The notes beneath the pieces are model-generated. The model had not been told where the DNA came from. It did no database searches and saw only the letters and a list, made by a program, of their open reading frames with translations. Positions 61,255-64,000 of a DNA stretch of 64,000 bases are shown one piece after another. Source of the stretch: Clostridium_AD sp964467165 (GTDB lineage Bacteria; Bacillota; Clostridia; Clostridiales; Clostridiaceae); contig CAYXOL010000018.1 in assembly GCA_964467165.1 (NCBI GenBank), forward strand, positions 1 through 64,000. Direction: 5' to 3'. Position numbers and translations under genes: made by a program. Numbering within the stretch: the stretch's first letter is position 1; every line of letters begins with the position of its first letter.

Positions 61255-62187
61255 ATGAATTTTGAAAGTTGCTACAATAATTCTCCTTTTATTTTAATGG
61301 AAGGTGCATTGGGTGAGCGTTTAAAAAGAGAATACGCTATTCCTTTTGACGAGGTAATTGCCCTTGCTGGTCATATCTACAATGAGAAATCTAAGCAAGC
61401 ACTTAAAGAATTATTTCATCAATACATAAAAATATCTCAACATTATCATTTGCCGATTATGCTAACAACACCAACCCGCAGAGCAAATAAGGAACGTGTT
61501 GCAAAGTCTAAATATAATAAAAGTATTATTCATGACAATGTTTCATTCTTACGTGAAATAAAACAGGCCTATCCTTCCAATGTTTATATTGGTGGACTTA
61601 TGGGGTGTAAGGGTGATGCTTACAAATCAACTGATGTTTTGTCTGAGAAAGAAGCATTTGAATTTCATTCATGGCAATCTTTATTGTTCAAGGAAGCTAA
61701 AGCTGACTTTTTATATGCAGGTATTATGCCAGCTTTATCGGAAGCTGTAGGTATGGCCAGCGCAATGGAAAACACAGGTCTACCATATATTATTAGCTTT
61801 ATGATAAGAAATGATGGTAAATTAATAGACGGTACAACAATTCATGAAGCTATAAGTACAATTGATAATATTACAAATCGTAAACCTATTTGCTATATGA
61901 CAAATTGTGTTCACCCAAAGGTAGTTGCTAACGCGTTATCTAAAACTTATAATCAAACAGCTACAGTGAAAAAGAGGTTTAAGGGAATACAAGCAAATAC
62001 CTCTCCTCTCTCACCAGAAGAACTTGACAGTTGTTATGATTTGAAAACCTCAGATGCTTATAATTTGGCAAATGATATGTTAACACTATATAAGGACTTT
62101 AATCTTAAAATTTTTGGCGGTTGCTGTGGTACAGATAGCACTCACATAAATGAAATTGCAAAAAGGTTAAATCAGATGATACCTTGA
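61255..62187 (+). CDS. Homocysteine S-methyltransferase family protein
   Basis: This 310-aa TIM-barrel protein has LMEGALGERLKREY at 14-27 and the three zinc-binding Cys: Cys218 (MTNCVHP) and Cys290-Cys291 (GGCCGTD). Such enzymes move a methyl group from S-methylmethionine or another donor to homocysteine. It would connect with the MTA/SAH nucleosidase at 46706 in sulfur metabolism, though the two are not adjacent. SD AGAGGAGG. Confidence 0.85.
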   Translation: MNFESCYNNSPFILMEGALGERLKREYAIPFDEVIALAGHIYNEKSKQALKELFHQYIKISQHYHLPIMLTTPTRRANKERVAKSKYNKSIIHDNVSFLREIKQAYPSNVYIGGLMGCKGDAYKSTDVLSEKEAFEFHSWQSLLFKEAKADFLYAGIMPALSEAVGMASAMENTGLPYIISFMIRNDGKLIDGTTIHEAISTIDNITNRKPICYMTNCVHPKVVANALSKTYNQTATVKKRFKGIQANTSPLSPEELDSCYDLKTSDAYNLANDMLTLYKDFNLKIFGGCCGTDSTHINEIAKRLNQMIP

Positions 62188-62273
62188 AACATTTGCACAA
62201 AAGAATATTCCTTTGATTTAATAGTGATTTCCTGCTAAGTAAAAATTATTTTTTAATAGGAAGGAGCATACCA

Positions 62274-62837
62274 ATGAATAGATTTAAACCATTAGAAAAA
62301 ACTGAAATTAAGGATTATACTATAGTAAAAGGAACAACAAATGATATAGATGAATTAGAAAATTTATATGATAACTTAAATGAACATTTACAATCAAGCA
62401 CTAATTATCCAGGTTGGGCAAAGGGAATATATCCAATTAGAGAAACGGCTGTTATTGGAATTCAAAATACTAATTTATTTGTATTAAAAATGAATAATCA
62501 AATAGCGGGTTCTATAATACTAAGTCATGAACCGGAAAACGCATACTCTCAAGTTATTTGGGGAATTGAAGCCGACTATAAAAAAATTATCGTAATTCAT
62601 ACGCTTGTTGTTCATCCAAAATATATGAAAAATGGTATTGGAAAAAAATTACTAGATTTCGCAAAAATATATAGTAGTGAACAAAAAATGAAAACAATCC
62701 GTTTAGATGTTTCTATTCATAATGCACCTGCAATTTCATTGTATGAAAAGTGTGGATATAAGTATGTAGGAACTGTTGATTTAGGCTTAAATATTCCAGA
62801 ATTAGTTTGGTTTAAACTGTATGAGATGGTTTTATAG
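62274..62837 (+). CDS. GNAT N-acetyltransferase
   Basis: This 187-aa protein has motif A YMKNGIGKKLLDFA at 117-130 and SLYEKCGYKYVGTVD. The N-terminal ~20 residues precede the usual GNAT start (TIVKGTTNDIDEL). SD GGAAGGAG. A normal-length enzyme. Substrate unknown. Confidence 0.85.
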   Translation: MNRFKPLEKTEIKDYTIVKGTTNDIDELENLYDNLNEHLQSSTNYPGWAKGIYPIRETAVIGIQNTNLFVLKMNNQIAGSIILSHEPENAYSQVIWGIEADYKKIIVIHTLVVHPKYMKNGIGKKLLDFAKIYSSEQKMKTIRLDVSIHNAPAISLYEKCGYKYVGTVDLGLNIPELVWFKLYEMVL

Positions 62838-63156
62838 AATATAAAAAAGGAGATATTTCAACATTTCCTTATAGTGAGGGATATTTCAAGGGTAATTGCG
62901 GTAGGTTTTATTCAAGCAAAAATGTGTATACACGATGTATGTAATTGCCAATTATGTGCTTTAGTAGAGTATACTAATAATCTTTGATTATAAAAAATGT
63001 AAATAGGCATAAGATTATATAAAGAAGTGATAATAAAATATGGATATGCGAAAATTTTATTCCACATAGAAATGATTTTCAATAAGGTGGGACACTTCCG
63101 ACTGCTCACCAACCTAGAAAAAACGGAAAGATCAAACTTATGAGGGGGAAATAAAA
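62838..63156 (+). other. Gene-free spacer
   Basis: One frame reads KKGDISTFPYSEGYFKGNCG then RFYSSKNV near 62850-62930, a possible gene relic without a start. CTTCCG/CGGAAG around 63098 and 63123 could form a weak hairpin. The end holds the GAGGGGGAA SD of the next gene. Nothing else is seen. Confidence 0.3.
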
Positions 63157-64000
63157 ATGAAAAAAAACCAAAACCTTATAGCTGCAGTTTGTGTACTACT
63201 TACTACGTTATCGCTTACGGCTTGCGAAATGCCCTTTACAAGCAAATCTAAAAGTGTGGTTAATGTTAACAACATAAATTTTACTGATTTCTCAAAGGAT
63301 ATCTCAGCAGATGGGATTTACAGCACAATTAAGAAGTTTTCAGCTACAGATAATGCAAGAATTACAGGCTTTGAAGGTGAAAAGACCTCAGCTGCGTACA
63401 TATCAAAACAATTTAAAGATATGGGATTTACTGTAACGGAGCAAAGTTTTCCAATTAAGACATACAGATGCGCAGGAACGGAAGTAGATATCATTTCTAG
63501 TGAAAGCAAAAAAATCAGCTCCCATTTTTTAACCTTTAGTAAGGCCACACCAAAAGAAGGGATCACCGTAGATATTGTCTTTGGAGGCATGGGTACTGAT
63601 AGTGAGCTAGAAAATGCTAAAATTAAAGATAAGATTGTACTTATGGAACGTGGAGGAGAATTTTTTAGGATTAAAACGGAACGAGCATTTGCAAAAGGCG
63701 CTGTAGGAGTTATTTTTTATGATCCTAATGAAGAACAGCTTATATCGGCTACTTTAGTGGAACCGTCCAGCATTCCTGCAGTTTCAATATTGAAATCTGA
63801 GGGGGAGAAGATTGTAGGTATGCTAGCTTCAGGTAAGTCCGTTAAGGTTACTTTGAAGGTTGATAGTGAATGCACGGATGGTACATCGAAAAATATAATT
63901 GCAACCATGAAATCAAAAAAACAAAGCAATGGTAAAAATATTGTTGTTGGCGCACACTATGATGGTGTAGATACACCGGCAGCAAATGATAACGCCTCTG
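63157..64000 (+). CDS. M28-family aminopeptidase lipoprotein (3' end outside window)
   Basis: ATG 63157 follows GAGGGGGAA. A lipoprotein signal peptide ends LSLTAC (lipobox, Cys at residue 24). A PA-like domain covers about residues 130-235, with ILKSEGEKIVGMLASGK near its end. The frame then reaches VVGAHYDGVDTPAANDNAS, the M28 zinc-binding start (His and Asp ligands). The window ends there. It would be a membrane-anchored extracellular aminopeptidase. It stays open to base 64000. Confidence 0.85.
   Translation, partial: MKKNQNLIAAVCVLLTTLSLTACEMPFTSKSKSVVNVNNINFTDFSKDISADGIYSTIKKFSATDNARITGFEGEKTSAAYISKQFKDMGFTVTEQSFPIKTYRCAGTEVDIISSESKKISSHFLTFSKATPKEGITVDIVFGGMGTDSELENAKIKDKIVLMERGGEFFRIKTERAFAKGAVGVIFYDPNEEQLISATLVEPSSIPAVSILKSEGEKIVGMLASGKSVKVTLKVDSECTDGTSKNIIATMKSKKQSNGKNIVVGAHYDGVDTPAANDNAS

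Noticed and set aside
1..64000. CRISPR array
   Set aside because: The repeats in this window are long, diverged and kilobases apart, with genes between them. No short regularly spaced direct repeats or cas genes were found.
1..64000. TGA recoded as Trp genome-wide
   Set aside because: Many intact genes here end in TGA and use TGG for Trp, so the standard code applies. The three TGA cases are better explained as point mutations or rare read-through.

Overview
The window looks like the chromosome of a low-GC Gram-positive bacterium, most likely a Clostridium or a close relative. It is strongly AT-rich, has good AGGAGG-type Shine-Dalgarno (SD) sites, uses TTG and GTG starts often, and its protein families are typical of Clostridia. 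I saw no rRNA, tRNA or CRISPR array, no intact transposase and no intact integrase.

The layout is unusual. Nearly all genes lie on the + strand as one-gene units with their own SD site, separated by 50-350 bp of repeat-bearing DNA. The products come from a narrow set of small-molecule-modifying families: 14 intact GNAT acetyltransferase ORFs (four carrying two domains), five intact SAM methyltransferases, four alpha/beta hydrolases, four NUDIX hydrolases, two metallophosphoesterases, two histidine phosphatases, two NAD-dependent epimerases, and single aminoglycoside-phosphotransferase-like, HD, HAD, 2H phosphodiesterase, GrpB, ASCH, DUF1028, nucleosidase, nitrilase and homocysteine methyltransferase genes. 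About twenty broken relatives of these families lie between them. This resembles the cargo of integron cassette arrays.

The spacers support that reading. At least five hold attC-like imperfect palindromes: 2224-2300, 4424-4505, 8228-8308, 16815-16893 and 42429-42491. A sixth lies at 43547-43626, and partial ones near 7615 and 26319. The best (16815-16893) has an inverse core ACCCAAC, a 40-bp near-perfect palindrome and a core GTTAGGT. Five spacers also carry a conserved block made of a rho-independent terminator (GTCCGCC-loop-GGTGGAC) followed by a ~50-bp AT-rich sequence leading into the attC-like part. All sites have the same orientation, and each precedes a + strand gene. A dead tyrosine-recombinase fragment (15903-16011) is the only integrase trace.

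Region by region: 1-9.5 kb has mixed cassettes and several decayed genes. 9.6-13.7 kb has a non-cassette-like locus of TetR, a rifampin-phosphotransferase/PEP-synthase-like enzyme and a truncated MFS exporter. 13.7-15.8 kb is the only well-supported minus-strand segment, with a secreted hydrolase and an SdpI/ArsR immunity pair. 15.8-16.9 kb is a graveyard with the best attC-like site. 17-32.5 kb is cassette-like. 32.7-34.2 kb encodes an ECF sigma factor and its membrane anti-sigma factor. 34.4-62.8 kb is cassette-like, with two paralogous ~400-aa proteins of unknown family at 37.5 and 53.9 kb. 63.1 kb to the end holds the start of an M28 peptidase lipoprotein.

A second pattern is that many broken genes keep their start region and tail but have lost the core (S66 peptidase, peptidase E, HAD, alpha/beta hydrolase and others). 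For one of these, the parent gene is present in the window and both breakpoints share a 7-bp microhomology. Three genes are broken by a single TGA where a tryptophan is expected.
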